Made by a program: the position numbers and the translations under genes
Notes under the pieces: model-generated
Database searches by the model: none
Told to the model about the DNA's origin: nothing
What the model saw: the letters and a program-made list of their open reading frames with translations, nothing else
Shown here: piece by piece, positions 51,534-59,519 of the stretch
Layout: each line of letters starts with the position of its first letter
Numbering within the stretch: position 1 is the first letter of the stretch
Assembly: GCA_963812915.1 (NCBI GenBank)
Contig: CAWEXB010000001.1
Location: forward strand, 242,648 to 306,647
DNA: 64,000 nucleotides
Source of the DNA: JACVRW01 sp963812915
GTDB taxonomy: Bacteria > Actinomycetota > Thermoleophilia > Solirubrobacterales > Thermoleophilaceae
Direction: 5' to 3'

Positions 51534-53618
51534 TCACATCAGCGTCGCGAGGGTGAGCGGCACCACTGCCTCGGCACCGGCGCGGCGGAGCTGGCCACCG
51601 ACCATCGCGATCGTCCAGCCGGAGAGGCGGCGGTCGTCGAGCAGGACGCCCGCGCCGGCGGGCGGTGTGGCCGTAACAGTGAAGGCGCCGCGCACGTTGG
51701 CCGCCTGCTGGAAGGCGTTCGCCATCTCGCGCTGGGGTGGACGGTCCACGCTGCGGGCGACAAGGCCGAGGTAGTCGACGCCGAGCTCGGCGGCGACGCG
51801 CTCGGCCAGATCGGGGACCACGCCCCCGAGGCGAGCCGATGGGACGGTGGTGACCCACGCGACGCGCGTCCCGGCCTCCCTCAGGACGTCGGCCAGCGCG
51901 ACGGCGATCTCGTCGTCGAAGCGGCCGGCGCGCAGGCCACGCTCGATCGCCGGCCACCAGCCACCGTCACCCACGCGCGCGAGCGCCCAGCCGGGCTCGG
52001 TGCGAGCGTCCTCGGGAATCTTGCGCATCGCCCCGGTCGCGGCGTCCGGCGCCATCTTGCGCACCTCGAGCTCGAGCGGACGCGAGCGTAAGTGGCGCTG
52101 GGCGACCTCGACGAGGCTCGCGTCGGGCGGGTTGCCGAAGCGCGCCTCGGTGCAGACCGAGCAGCGGCCGCAGTCCTGGGGATCGGGATCGTCGAGCTCC
52201 TCCTGCAGGGCGCGCATGAGGCAGCGGCCGTCGGCGCCGTAGGCCGCCATCGCTTCCTGCTCGGCCCGGCGCAGGGCGGTGACCTGCTCGTAGCGGGTCG
52301 AGTCGTAGCTCCAGTCGCTGTCGGGCACGGCGTGCCAGCGGTTGCCGGCGCGAGTGACCGCGCCCTCGACGTCGAGGATCTTCAGCATCGACTCGATCCG
52401 GCCCATGCCGATGTTGACGACGCTCATCAGGTCGCGCGTCGTGCGGCCCTCGTCGCCCGAGGCCGCGAGCTCGTCACGCACCGCGCGCACGCGCTCGCGC
52501 GCTGGGAACGCCTGCTCGATGAAGAAGTCCTGGATCCTGCGGTCCTCGCCGCCGCGCAGGAGGATCACGTCGGCGTGGTCGACGCCGCGGCCGGCGCGGC
52601 CGACCTGCTGGTAGTAGGCGACGACCGATCCGGGCGCCTGGAAGTGGACGATGAACGTCAGGTCCGCCTTGTCGTAGCCCATCCCGAGCGCACTGGTGGC
52701 GACCACGGCCTTGATCTCGTTGCGGAGCAGGCGCTCCTCGGTGGCGATCCGCTGCTCGGTGTCCTGCTCGCCGCTGTAGGCGAGCGCAGGGACCCCGTTG
52801 GCGGTCAGGAAGGCCGCGACTTGCTCGGCATCGCGTTTGGTGAGCGTGTAGACGATGCCCGAGCCCGGCAGCCGCGGAAGGTGCTCGACGAGCCAGGCGA
52901 GCCGCTCGGCGGGACGCGGCAGGTCGAGCGTCTCGAGGCGCAGGCTAGTGCGCGCGAGCGGGCCGCGGTAGGAGCGCAGCGGCTCGTTGTTCGCACCGGC
53001 CAGTTGCTCGAGCACGTCGCCGACCACGCGGTCGTTCGCGGTCGCGGTCGTGCCGAGCACGGCTACCTGCGGGGCGAGCGCGTCGAGCATGTCCTTGACC
53101 CGGCGGTAGTCAGGACGGAAGTCGTGTCCCCAGTCGGAGATGCAATGGGCCTCGTCGATCACCAGCAGCCCGACCGAGGCCGCAAAGAGCGGCAGCATGT
53201 CGTCGCGGAAGCGCGGATTGTTGAGTCGCTCGGGGCTGATCAGGAGCAGGTCGACGGTGCCGTCGGCGAGTAGCTCGCGGACGCGATCCCACTCGCCGCG
53301 GTTGGTGCTGTTGATCGTGTGGGCGCGCAGCCCGAGCCGCTCGGCCGCGACGATCTGGTTCCGCATCAACGCGAGCAGGGGACTGACGATCAGCGTGGGC
53401 CCCGCCCCCGCGTCACGCAGGAGGGCCGTCGCGACGAAGTACACCGCCGACTTCCCCCAGCCGGTCCGCTGCACGCAGAGCACGCGGCTGCGGTCGAGGA
53501 CCACGTCGCGGATCGCCTCGAGCTGATCGGGACGAAACTCCGCCGAGGGGTCTCCCGTGAGCGTGCGCAGACGATCAAGCGCCCCGGTCTCGAACGTCTC
53601 TCGGGCGGCGGTGGTCAC
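51534..53618 (-). CDS. recQ: RecQ-like ATP-dependent DNA helicase with C-terminal PRTase-like domain
   Basis: 694 residues from GTG 53618; TTG 53648 would add ten. Helicase motifs: CVQRTGWGKSAVYFVATALL (motif I), VSPLLALMRNQIVAAERLGL, LLVIDEAHCISDWGHDFRPD (DEAH plus RecQ aromatic loop), TSALGMGYDKADLTFIVHFQ, QQVGRAGRGVDHADVILL (motif VI). A Zn-like cluster CGRCSVCTEARFG follows. The last 160 residues (VAWVTTVPSARLGGVVPDLA, AGAGVLLDDRRLSGWTIAMV) resemble a phosphoribosyltransferase-like tail. It is a DNA repair helicase; the tail's role is unknown. Confidence 0.88.
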   Translation of the reverse strand: MTTAARETFETGALDRLRTLTGDPSAEFRPDQLEAIRDVVLDRSRVLCVQRTGWGKSAVYFVATALLRDAGAGPTLIVSPLLALMRNQIVAAERLGLRAHTINSTNRGEWDRVRELLADGTVDLLLISPERLNNPRFRDDMLPLFAASVGLLVIDEAHCISDWGHDFRPDYRRVKDMLDALAPQVAVLGTTATANDRVVGDVLEQLAGANNEPLRSYRGPLARTSLRLETLDLPRPAERLAWLVEHLPRLPGSGIVYTLTKRDAEQVAAFLTANGVPALAYSGEQDTEQRIATEERLLRNEIKAVVATSALGMGYDKADLTFIVHFQAPGSVVAYYQQVGRAGRGVDHADVILLRGGEDRRIQDFFIEQAFPARERVRAVRDELAASGDEGRTTRDLMSVVNIGMGRIESMLKILDVEGAVTRAGNRWHAVPDSDWSYDSTRYEQVTALRRAEQEAMAAYGADGRCLMRALQEELDDPDPQDCGRCSVCTEARFGNPPDASLVEVAQRHLRSRPLELEVRKMAPDAATGAMRKIPEDARTEPGWALARVGDGGWWPAIERGLRAGRFDDEIAVALADVLREAGTRVAWVTTVPSARLGGVVPDLAERVAAELGVDYLGLVARSVDRPPQREMANAFQQAANVRGAFTVTATPPAGAGVLLDDRRLSGWTIAMVGGQLRRAGAEAVVPLTLATLM

Positions 53619-53758
53619 CGGGACATCGTGGCAGCAGGGACGGAGCAACCCGGGCGCCCCGCGGGCTCGGAGTTGCCGACCGTCCCGCAGTGCGACGCTG
53701 GCAACGACTACCGGCCGGCCTCGAGCTGCGGGAGGCCCTCGGCGCCGATCTAGACAAA

Positions 53759-53808
53759 TCCCCGCCGGTGGATGCGAACCACCGACCTCGGGATTATGAG
53801 TCGTGCTC
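53759..53808 (-). tRNA. Degenerate 3' part of a tRNA-Met (CAT)
   Basis: Minus strand: GAGCACGACTCATAATCCCG, then the T-arm GGTGGTTCGCATCCACC and GGCGGGGA. The anticodon loop CTCATAA is kept, but the anticodon stem lacks two bases on its 5' side, and no matching 5' acceptor strand (CCCCGCC) is present. It is a tRNA relic, possibly an attachment-site scar; it cannot be a working tRNA. Confidence 0.55.
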
Positions 53809-54747
53809 CGCCGTGTGAACGGCCGGTCCGCGTGGGTGCACGGTGACGCGTTCTGCGCTGGCGAGATGTGCTGACAGGAGCTGTCCGGCTCTGTCCAGCG
53901 CCGTGGCCGCTTCGTCGAGGATCGGAGAGAAGTTTTGGAAGACGTGCGGTACGCCAGGGGTGATGTCGAGGGTGACCTCGACGTCGGCGGCGGCGGCTTG
54001 TTGCGCGAGGCGGACGGCGTCGTCGAGGAGAACCTCGTGAGTTCCGGCCTGGATGATCAGGGGCGGCAGGCCGGACAGGTCGGCGAATATCGGGCTGATG
54101 AGGTCAAGAGCGGCGTCTTGTCCCGCCGTATAGTCGGGGATTCGGGCTTGGAGGAGTTCTCGGCTCATCAGCGGGTCGACCGCGCGCTTGGTTTCCATGG
54201 TCGTCCCGGCCAGGGTGAGGTCGGCAAACGGTGACATGACGAAGGCTGCGGTTGGCAGGGGCAGCCCGTGATCGCGGGCGTTGACCAGGGTCGCGACGGC
54301 GAGCGCGCCGCCCGCGGACTCTCCCGCGAAGGCGATGTCCGCAGGGGCAGTGCCGTTTTGCAGGAGGGCTTGGTAGGCCGCAAGAGCGTCGTCGACCGCT
54401 GCCGGATACGGGTGCTCGGGGGCGAGTCGGTAGTCGACGGAGATGACCCTGGCGCGCGTTCGCCGGCCGATCTGCGAGGCCAGGTCAGCGGCGAGGGCGG
54501 CGTCCCCCATCACGTACACGCCGCCGTGGAAGTAGAGAACAACGTGGCGCGGTTCGACTCCGTCGACTGTGATCTCGGCGGTTGGGACGCCGCCAAGTTC
54601 GGCTGCGGTTACGGTCACGTCGGCGGGCAGCGGCTGCGCCGATAGCAACTCCCGGAGCAGTCGCCGTTGCTCGTTGACATCGCTGCCGGGGGGGAAGGCT
54701 GACTGTCGCAGGATTGCGTCGAGGTTCTCTCGCTGCTCGGTGCTCAC
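53794..54747 (-). CDS. HSL-type alpha/beta hydrolase (esterase)
   Basis: 317 residues from GTG 54747 with AAGGAG seven bases upstream. HSL signatures: HVVLYFHGGVYVMGDAALAA, nucleophile in IAFAGESAGGALAVATLVNA, acid in PLIIQAGTHEVLLDDAVRLA and His in GVPHVFQNFSPILDEA. The last five codons (AEHDS-stop) are read from the tRNA-Met relic, so the original 3' end was replaced when DNA was joined there. Activity should be intact since all catalytic residues lie upstream. Confidence 0.88.
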   Translation of the reverse strand: MSTEQRENLDAILRQSAFPPGSDVNEQRRLLRELLSAQPLPADVTVTAAELGGVPTAEITVDGVEPRHVVLYFHGGVYVMGDAALAADLASQIGRRTRARVISVDYRLAPEHPYPAAVDDALAAYQALLQNGTAPADIAFAGESAGGALAVATLVNARDHGLPLPTAAFVMSPFADLTLAGTTMETKRAVDPLMSRELLQARIPDYTAGQDAALDLISPIFADLSGLPPLIIQAGTHEVLLDDAVRLAQQAAAADVEVTLDITPGVPHVFQNFSPILDEAATALDRAGQLLSAHLASAERVTVHPRGPAVHTAEHDS

Positions 54748-55118
54748 CGAGGATCTCCTTCGGTTGGGTTGGTTTGGCAGCGCTCCAGGCTCGCTCGTCC
54801 ATGTCATCCGCTGCTGAAATTCCTGCCGGGAGGGCGGCCACTGCGAGTCTTGCCGCCAGGCAGGTGAAAAGGCATCGCCGGATGACGGTGATTCCGGCCA
54901 GCCTCTGCCGGCGCCCTGGATTGCGCCGCTAGGTCATGACGGACGCAAGCGGCGCTGTCGCTGCTGCTTCGGCGGGTCTTTGGCGCCGCGCCGGGTGGAA
55001 GCAGGCCGTGAGCTCGGATCACCTGGTTCCGGCGAGGACGGCTCACCTGGTTCGCCGGGAGGTTGGTGGCTACAAGCGAGGGCGGCGAGGCCGACCTTGC
55101 CCTTTGAAAGGAGTCACA

Positions 55119-55778
55119 TTGACGACCGCAATCATCGGCGTCGGCAGCATCGGCGGCGCGCTGGCCCGGCACTTGGTGGCGGGCGGCGAGCCCGTCGTCT
55201 TGGCTTCGAAGGACGAATCGCGGGCGGAAGCGCTCGCGCAAGAGCTTGGGCCGCTCGCACACGCCGGCTCGGTCGAAGACGCGATCGCGGGCGCCGACGC
55301 CGTCGTCTTCGCCCTCTGGCTCGACACGATCAAGGAGCTGATCCCGCAGCACGCGCGGCTGCTCGAGAACAAGGTCGTCGTCGATCCCTCAAACCCGATC
55401 GGGTTCGACGAGACCGGGCAGTTTCGGCGGACGTTGCCCGACGACCGGTCGGCCGCGTCGGTGGTCGCCGCCCTGCTTCCTGCGAGTGCACGCTACGTCA
55501 AGGCATTCGGCACGCTCAACTTGGACGCGCTCGCGAGCGGCGCGCGCCGCGAACCGCGGGCGGTGCTGTTCTACGCCAGCGACGACGACGTCGCCGCGGC
55601 GACGATCGAACGGCTGATCCGTGCTGCCGGCTTCGACCCGTTGCAGGCGGGCGGCGTCGCCGACGCCCTACGGATCGAGGGGCCCGGCGGCGACCTCGCT
55701 CAGTTCGGCCTGAACGGCGAGCTCCTCGACCTCGACCAGGCGCGCGCCGCCCTCGCATCGTCAGGGGTGCTGGCATGA
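55119..55778 (+). CDS. NADP-binding F420-dependent oxidoreductase-like protein
   Basis: 219 residues from TTG 55119 with AAAGGAG six bases upstream. Rossmann start TTAIIGVGSIGGALARHLVA with VVLASKDESRAEALAQELGP, then AVVFALWLDTIKELIPQHAR, VVDPSNPIGF and KAFGTLNLDALASG, as in the F420H2:NADP oxidoreductase and related NAD(P)-binding family. The stop TGA overlapped an ATG (GCATGAGC) of the next gene before IS110 copy 2 inserted there. Confidence 0.82.
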   Translation: MTTAIIGVGSIGGALARHLVAGGEPVVLASKDESRAEALAQELGPLAHAGSVEDAIAGADAVVFALWLDTIKELIPQHARLLENKVVVDPSNPIGFDETGQFRRTLPDDRSAASVVAALLPASARYVKAFGTLNLDALASGARREPRAVLFYASDDDVAAATIERLIRAAGFDPLQAGGVADALRIEGPGGDLAQFGLNGELLDLDQARAALASSGVLA

Positions 55779-55782
55779 GCCG

Positions 55783-56999
55783 CCTGTGTCAACCCCCGAC
55801 GGCGAGTTGGCGTTGGAGCGCGCGGTGGCGGGCGGGGTCGTAGGGCCGTTGGTCCTGCCACATGCGCCAGAGGACGCGGGTCCAGGCGCGCCCGACGGTG
55901 CGGATCGCGCGTTGGTGGTCGTGGCCGCGGGCGCGGGCGCCTCGGTAGAGGTCGCCGGCCCAGGGATTGTGGTGGCGGCTGGAGTCGGCGAGGGTGGCGA
56001 GCGCGTCGCGGAGGCGCTTGTCGCAGGCCCAGCGGAAGGCGGCCTGCTTGCGCTTGCCGGACTCGACCGCGACGGCGGACATGCCGCCGTCGGCGGCGAG
56101 CGCTCGCTGCTGGGGTAGCGCGGGCGGCTGTCGCCGATCTCGGCGAGCAGCCGGGCGGCGGTGATCACGGAGCGGGGGTCGCGAAACAGCGACAGGAAGA
56201 TCTCGCCGTCTGGGTGGGAGCGGATGGCGTGGGCGATCTCGCGCTCGAGCTCGCGGACGCGCTCGACCAGCGGGCGCAGCGCGGCGGCCAGCGCGAGCAC
56301 GATTCCGCGCCGGGCTTCGCACTCGAGTTCGCCGGCGCGGCTCTCGGGGGCGCGGCGCAGGCGGGCGACCAGCTCGATCGGCTTGGGCGGCCCGAGTAGG
56401 CGTTGCGGGCCAGGAACGCCTCCATGCGCTTGACGCCGAGGCCGCGGGCGTCGCGCGGCGAGGGGTAGCGCTCGAGGAACGAGAGCGCGATCGGCGAGTC
56501 GACGTCGGCGAACAGCGCAGGCCGCGCCGGGCCAGAAGCGCTCCAGCTCGGCGCGCAGCTGGTTGGCCAGCGCGACGCGCGCCTCGACCAGGTCCTCGCG
56601 GGCGCGCGTGAGCGCCCGGATTGCCTTGGTGGCGTCCGCGTCGGGCACCAGCGCCCGGAAGCGGTGCGCGTCGGTGCGCGCCAGCTCGCAGAGCACGAAG
56701 GCGTCGAAGCGGTCGGACTTGCCGCCCTGGGCGCGGAAACGCGCCCTGGCCGCCTTGACCTGGTTGGGATGCAGGGCCAACACCGTGAGGCCGGCGTCGA
56801 GCAGCCGCTCGACGAGCAGCCCGTCGGGGCGCTCGAGCGCCACTCGCTCCACACCGTGGTCGAGCAAGAGGCGGCAGAGCGCGGCGATGCCCTGCTCGTC
56901 GTGGGCAATCACCCGCTCCGCGAGCGGCTCTCCCCGCTCGTCGGCAACAAGCAGCGCGTGCTCGTCCTTGGCCCAGTCCACTCCAGCGTAGGCGCCCAC
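55783..56999 (-). pseudogene. IS110 transposase, broken copy
   Basis: Starts at GTG 56999 like copy 1. Around 56510 one base is added and near 56388 one is lost, so about 40 codons between are in the wrong frame. Near 56110 another base is lost, after which the C-terminal domain (LAADGGMSAVAVESG in copy 1) is out of frame. The protein cannot be functional unless these are sequencing errors. Confidence 0.8.
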
Positions 57000-57240
57000 G
57001 GGCGGTCCTCCTCGGTCGAGGTCCTATCCGACGGAGAGGCCGACCGGGAGGTACCGTTGCGGGTGCTCACTGAACGGCGCTCTGAGGCGCCACGTCCTGT
57101 GGCCGCTTCAGGTGCCTCCCACCGCCGGGGGGCGCAGGTCTCATGCGGGCCCTCAGCGGGGCAAGCGAACGAGGCGCTCCCCCGGCGGTGGTCAGCCCCG
57201 GCGCGAACCTACCGGCCGCGCGAAAGAGAGGATGACCAGT
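55783..57240 (-). mobile_element. IS110-family insertion sequence, copy 2 (frameshifted)
   Basis: 1458 bp, inverted relative to copy 1. It differs by a net one-base loss, which is explained by one insertion and two deletions in the transposase gene. It sits between the stop of the F420-type gene (GCATGAG) and the start of an MBL gene fragment (GTGAGC). Confidence 0.85.
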
Positions 57241-57355
57241 GAGCGACCGACCCATCCGCCATGCCGGACTACGCGCCGGTGCCGCAGTCGGCGCTCGGGC
57301 CGGCTCTGAACGAAAGGGCTACTACGTCGGCCGCGTGGAGTGAAACCTGTACTGG
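57241..57355 (+). pseudogene. N-terminal fragment of an MBL-fold hydrolase
   Basis: PDYAPVPQSALGPALNE in one frame, then GYYVGRVE and NLYWVTE in others: this is the usual start of a group of actinobacterial MBL-fold enzymes (YYVGRVEGNLYWVTDG). At least two indels break it, and homology stops at about 57355. Before IS110 copy 2 inserted, it was coupled to the F420-type gene. Confidence 0.5.
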
Positions 57356-57436
57356 GTCACCGAACGGCTCAAGCCGAGGGGGTGGCCGACCAGGCGAGCG
57401 CCATGAAAGGGGATACTCCGCCTCGAGGTATTAGGC

Positions 57437-59305
57437 ATGTCCCCTGAGCATCAAATGACCGTGGCGTCGCCCGCGGACCGGTCGGAGTCCCCAGAGCTGG
57501 GGCGCGGCGGTCCGGCAATCCGGGTCGAGGGGGTCGCGAAGCGCTTCGGCGAAACCCAGGCGCTGGCCGGAGTCGATCTCGAGGTTCCGGAGGGAGCCGT
57601 CTTCGGACTGCTCGGCCCGAACGGCGCGGGCAAGACCACCCTGGTCCGGATCCTTTCCACGCTCGTCCCGCCGGATTCGGGCCGAGCCGAGATCCTCGGC
57701 CACGACGTCGCACAGGAGCCTGCGGCCATCCGCGAGCAGATCGCTCTGACCGGCCAGTTCGCTGCCGTCGACGAGCTGCTGACCGGCCGGGAGAACCTCG
57801 AGATGTTCGGGCGACTCTTCGACCTCTCCCGAGAAGAGGCGGCCGCACGCGCCGATCGGCTGCTCCGGGACTTCGATCTGGCCGATGCGGCCGACCGCCC
57901 GGCCCGGACCTACTCCGGGGGGATGCGACGGCGGCTCGACCTGTGCTCGAGCCTGCTGACGCAGCCCCGGATCCTCTTCCTCGACGAGCCGACCACCGGG
58001 CTCGACCCGCGCAGCCGCAACCAGATCTGGGCTGCGATCCGGGAGCTCCAGCGCGGGGGCACCACGCTGCTGCTGACCACCCAGTACCTGGAGGAGGCCG
58101 ACCAGCTCGCTGAGCGGATTGCGGTGATCGACAACGGCAGGGTGATCGCCGCGGGCACGGGGAACGAGCTCAAGGACCAGGTCGGCGGTCAGATTCTCGA
58201 GGTCGAGCTTGCGGACGCGAGCCAGCGCGAGCTCGCTCAGGAGACACTCACTCGGGTGGGCTGTGGGGATCCCGAGCCGGACGAGCGTCCCGACCGGCTG
58301 ACGATGCCCGCCCCCCGGGATGGCCTCGAGCTGATCGAGGACGCCGCCGCGGAGCTGCGCCGTGAAGGGATCCGGGTCAGCGACCTCGGGCTCCGCCGGC
58401 CGACCCTCGACGACGTCTTCCTGCAGCTCACGGGGGCGCCTCCCGGGGAGGACGGCGACCGGCCCGCCCGCGCCGCGGTCGATGGGGCCGGCGCGTTGCA
58501 CGTGGGGCGGCCGCAACTGCGCGTCCCATCACTGGAGAGCATGCGTGGAACGGTCACGGATGTGGTCGTCGTCACCGTCCGGAACCTGCGCCACTTCATC
58601 CGCGAGCCGGGCCTGCTCCTCTTCTCGACCATCCAGCCGGTCATGTTCGTGCTGCTGTTCGTCTACGTGTTCGGCGGTGCGATTGAGGGCTCGCTGCCAA
58701 CGGGCGTGCCCTACGTTGACTTCCTGCTGCCGGGAATCTTCGTCCAATCGGTGGTCTTCCGGGCGACCCAGACCTCCGTCGGGCTTTCCCAGGACCTGCA
58801 GCGGGGGGTGATCGACCGCTTCCGCTCGATGCCGATGGCGCGGTCGGCCGTCCTCATCGGGCGAACAGCGGCGGACCTGGTGCGCAACGTCCTGATCATC
58901 ATCCTGATGATCGTCGTCGGCTACATCGTCGGCTTCCGGTTCGAGGGGGGCCTGGGAGGCGCGCTGGGCTGCATCGCGGTCGTCGCGCTCTTCGGCCTCG
59001 CGCTCAGCTGGATCTTCGCCTTCGTGGCGCTTACGGTCCGGGGGGCAGAGGCTGCGCAGTCGGCCGGCTTCGTCGTCACCTTCCCGCTCGTCTTCGCGAG
59101 CTCGATCTTCGTCCCCCTCGACACGCTGCCCGGCTGGCTCGAGGCGATTGCCAAGGTGAGCCCGGTGACGCTGACCACGGATGCCGCACGCTCTCTGGCC
59201 CTGACCGGGACACCGGAATCCCTCGGAGGGGCGCTGGCCTGGACCTTCGGGCTGCTCGCGGTGTTCGTGCCGCTCTGCGTCTGGCGCTATCGCCGGATGA
59301 GCTAG
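57437..59305 (+). CDS. Fused DrrA-DrrB-type ABC exporter (ATPase plus permease)
   Basis: 622 residues. Residues 25-335 are the ATPase: Walker A LLGPNGAGKTTLVRILSTLV, signature YSGGMRRRLDLCSSLL, Walker B ILFLDEPTTGLDPRSR, and a DrrA C-terminal domain (DLGLRRPTLDDVFLQLTG). Residues 370-622 are the ABC-2 permease: RNLRHFIREPGLLLFSTIQP, DRFRSMPMARSAVLIGRTAA and about six membrane helices. DrrA and DrrB are normally separate coupled genes; here a linker of about 35 residues joins them. It probably exports a hydrophobic drug or metabolite. Confidence 0.88.
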   Translation: MSPEHQMTVASPADRSESPELGRGGPAIRVEGVAKRFGETQALAGVDLEVPEGAVFGLLGPNGAGKTTLVRILSTLVPPDSGRAEILGHDVAQEPAAIREQIALTGQFAAVDELLTGRENLEMFGRLFDLSREEAAARADRLLRDFDLADAADRPARTYSGGMRRRLDLCSSLLTQPRILFLDEPTTGLDPRSRNQIWAAIRELQRGGTTLLLTTQYLEEADQLAERIAVIDNGRVIAAGTGNELKDQVGGQILEVELADASQRELAQETLTRVGCGDPEPDERPDRLTMPAPRDGLELIEDAAAELRREGIRVSDLGLRRPTLDDVFLQLTGAPPGEDGDRPARAAVDGAGALHVGRPQLRVPSLESMRGTVTDVVVVTVRNLRHFIREPGLLLFSTIQPVMFVLLFVYVFGGAIEGSLPTGVPYVDFLLPGIFVQSVVFRATQTSVGLSQDLQRGVIDRFRSMPMARSAVLIGRTAADLVRNVLIIILMIVVGYIVGFRFEGGLGGALGCIAVVALFGLALSWIFAFVALTVRGAEAAQSAGFVVTFPLVFASSIFVPLDTLPGWLEAIAKVSPVTLTTDAARSLALTGTPESLGGALAWTFGLLAVFVPLCVWRYRRMS

Positions 59306-59519
59306 AGCTTCCCGGCACCGCTCGACGAGGGCGAGGCTGCAATCGCCCGCGCGCGGCCGGCGGGCTGCTGCTGCTCGGCGGCCGTCGGCACCGCCGCGCG
59401 TTCCAGGTGCCGGCTAACTGAGCTCCGAGCGAGGGGCGGCGCCGCCCGGCGTCGCCCCTCGCCGCGCTTTCCCCCATTCGGGGGAAGCGATGGTACGGTC
59501 GGCAGCGGAAGGGCTCGCA

